This document shows positions 5,522 to 6,840 of a DNA stretch of 6,840 bases, in pieces. The notes under the pieces were generated by a model. The model ran no database searches and had not been told where the DNA came from. It saw nothing but the letters and a program-made list of their open reading frames with translations. Position 1 is the first letter of the stretch. Every line of letters begins with the position of its first letter. The stretch is from a bacterium (GTDB lineage: Bacteria; Babelota; Babeliae; Babelales; RVW-14), in the NCBI GenBank assembly GCA_030432505.1, contig JAUIHA010000042.1, positions 1-6,840 on the forward strand, read 5' to 3'. A program made the translations under genes and the position numbers.

Positions 5522-6840
5522 TTAATCTGATGCAACAAGCATACCACGTGCTTTTTTTAACACAGAGGAAAGAGACGATAAAGCATTTCTAAATTTTTGC
5601 AATGCACTCACCAGTGTTTTTGATTTTTCCTTGAGCTTATTAGACTTTGTAGATAAATGTTTTGCTATGATATTTTTTATATCAATAAGCTCCTGATACG
5701 TTCTTTGCCGCAGCCCGAACTCAACCCACGTCCAATCCTGATTATGATGCATATCCTGAAACTTCTCTAATAGCCTTTTTCTTACAGATTCATCTTTGTT
5801 TTTAAGAGCATCAAAATACTCTAGTATTTTTTCTATCGAAGTAAAAAATTTCCTGAGTACTTCATCATCAAACGTTTCAAAAAAGGCTTTTTTTAGTATT
5901 GCATCACGTAAAGAAAGCTTAATTGTCTCTAAAACATCTTTATCGGTCATCAATTCAATTATTTCATCTTGTTTCGTATTTTTAACAAGAATCTCCAAGC
6001 GCTGAGTAATTTCAGGAATCACTAATTTGAAATATTTTTTGGCAAAAGCATTCTGTTCACTACCACTAAAAGCTTCTGTAATAAATATAACGATTGGATG
6101 CAAAGTAAGTTGTTGATTCCCAAGAGAGTCAAAACACAAAACAACCTTTTTCTTCTTAGAAGATTTTATCAAACTCATTGCAACCCAATGCCTAGGATTT
6201 TTGGCAAATGCCAAGCCATAATAGTTTTGCTTATCTCCATTAATTTTGTTCACGGCATCATTAATTGCTTTGAATGGCTTTATAGCAACAAGCTGAATTT
6301 CATTTTTATGATCAAAAGGATTTGTTAATAAGTCTGAACGTACAAACGTAAAAGCATCGATTACTCCTCGATATACATCCCCCTCTGCTTTGCTTAAAAT
6401 CACCGGCACAAAACCATCAAGTAAAACTCCCTTGTCTCTTGATTGACCTTCTGTTTGCTCAAACCAAAAACTAACGGTACTATCTAGATAGGGTTCTTGA
6501 CTATTTTTCAAAATAGGCTCCCATCTACTCCAAAATTTTATGAAACCTAGATTATCCTGAAAATTTTCTTTAATAAAATCTACACTAAAATTACTCACAA
6601 ATTGCTTTGCAAAAATAAGATTTTTAAGTGCATGGTAGCCACAATATGACCACCCTTGCTCTTCAACTCCAATTTGATAAATAGGAATAGCTAAATCAGT
6701 CCTGTAATGAACTACATATTTTTTATCAACTTGAAATTGCGGATACAATGTTGACGTTTTCTTATACGTCTTATCTTTTATCCCATCAAGAAACTCTCCA
6801 AGGCCTTCCCCTCGAACAAAACAGGAGAAAGCAGAAAAAA
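5522..6840 (-). CDS. Papain-fold cysteine peptidase-like protein, Josephin-like candidate (5' end beyond window)
   Basis: The frame is open to the right edge, so at least 438 residues. Numbering from the TTG at 6748 as residue 1, EEQGWSYCGYHALKNL places Gln31 five residues before Cys36, with His39 and Asn43 after it. RHWVAMSL contains His187 and CFDSLG contains Asp207. A Gln-x4-Cys, then His, then Asp/Asn order is that of papain-like peptidases. The first block closely resembles the Josephin (ataxin-3) active-site block, and HW...DSLG recalls Ulp1/Josephin deubiquitinases. Residues from about 215 on are Lys/Glu/Leu-rich and look helical, with no motif I recognise. The TTG is an unlikely start: no ribosome binding site precedes it, and 30 more in-frame codons follow upstream without ATG or GTG. 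The first visible residues (FSAFSCFV) are hydrophobic and could be the end of an export signal. UfSP-like or transglutaminase-like folds are alternatives. Confidence 0.8.
   Translation of the reverse strand, partial: FSAFSCFVRGEGLGEFLDGIKDKTYKKTSTLYPQFQVDKKYVVHYRTDLAIPIYQIGVEEQGWSYCGYHALKNLIFAKQFVSNFSVDFIKENFQDNLGFIKFWSRWEPILKNSQEPYLDSTVSFWFEQTEGQSRDKGVLLDGFVPVILSKAEGDVYRGVIDAFTFVRSDLLTNPFDHKNEIQLVAIKPFKAINDAVNKINGDKQNYYGLAFAKNPRHWVAMSLIKSSKKKKVVLCFDSLGNQQLTLHPIVIFITEAFSGSEQNAFAKKYFKLVIPEITQRLEILVKNTKQDEIIELMTDKDVLETIKLSLRDAILKKAFFETFDDEVLRKFFTSIEKILEYFDALKNKDESVRKRLLEKFQDMHHNQDWTWVEFGLRQRTYQELIDIKNIIAKHLSTKSNKLKEKSKTLVSALQKFRNALSSLSSVLKKARGMLVASD

Noticed and set aside
5796..6328. Two plus-strand ORFs antisense to the papain-like gene
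   Set aside because: They are Ser- and Phe-rich shadows of Lys/Glu codons on the other strand, without start signals.
5522..6840. UfSP or Atg4 (C78/C54) assignment, based on GWSYCGYHAL resembling GWGCxxRS
   Set aside because: Those families place a DPH motif (Asp before His) after the Cys; here His-Trp comes first and Asp-Ser follows, as in papain or Josephin order. Kept only as a weak alternative.
1..6840. Insertion sequence, prophage, CRISPR array, tRNA or rRNA
   Set aside because: No transposase or integrase motif, spaced direct repeats, terminal inverted repeats or tRNA cloverleaf pattern was seen on either strand.

Overview
The window is AT-rich bacterial DNA with closely packed genes, Shine-Dalgarno sites and short operons. 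Three of the six substantial genes carry clear N-terminal export signals, a fourth may, and none encodes a phage or transposon protein. The mix of secreted cysteine peptidases, one possible eukaryote-like deubiquitinase and a low-GC genome fits a host-associated or intracellular bacterium. Candidatus Dependentiae (TM6) or a Legionella-like organism would be typical examples. This is inference only, because no marker here fixes the taxonomy.

Layout. Positions 1-358 (minus) hold the N-terminal 119 codons of leucyl-tRNA synthetase, leuS, reading off the left edge. A 513-base divergent intergenic region (359-871) follows. It contains the leuS ribosome binding site and a -10-like box, weak promoter candidates for the rightward genes, and one doubtful 54-codon ORF. 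From 872 to 5034 (plus) lie three tandem paralogues of the clostripain family (peptidase C11, clan CD), each about 440-450 residues, each apparently exported and each keeping the catalytic His and Cys. Copies 1 and 2 are separated by 154 bases that hold a perfect 14-bp hairpin followed by a good sigma70-type promoter. Copies 2 and 3 overlap by 11 bases and look translationally coupled.

From the right edge down to 5051 (minus) is a convergent two-gene operon. The first gene runs in from beyond 6840 and encodes a cysteine-peptidase-like protein. Its Gln-x4-Cys, His-Trp and Asp-Ser motifs resemble Josephin-type or other papain-fold (de)ubiquitinating enzymes. The second gene, 27 bases downstream, encodes a small exported cysteine-rich protein with short Gly/Cys repeats. 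The two transcription units meet at a strong inverted repeat (4993-5032). It encodes the last residues of C11 copy 3 and also looks like the terminator of the leftward operon.

How it may work together. The C11 proteins are predicted Arg/Lys-specific secreted proteases, by analogy with clostripain and PmC11. Their main difference is the linker between the His and Cys blocks, where family members are processed for activation. With the neighbouring papain-like protein and Cys-rich secreted protein, the locus reads as a small secreted-proteolysis island beside a housekeeping gene. Joint function is a hypothesis: the two operons converge and need not be co-regulated.
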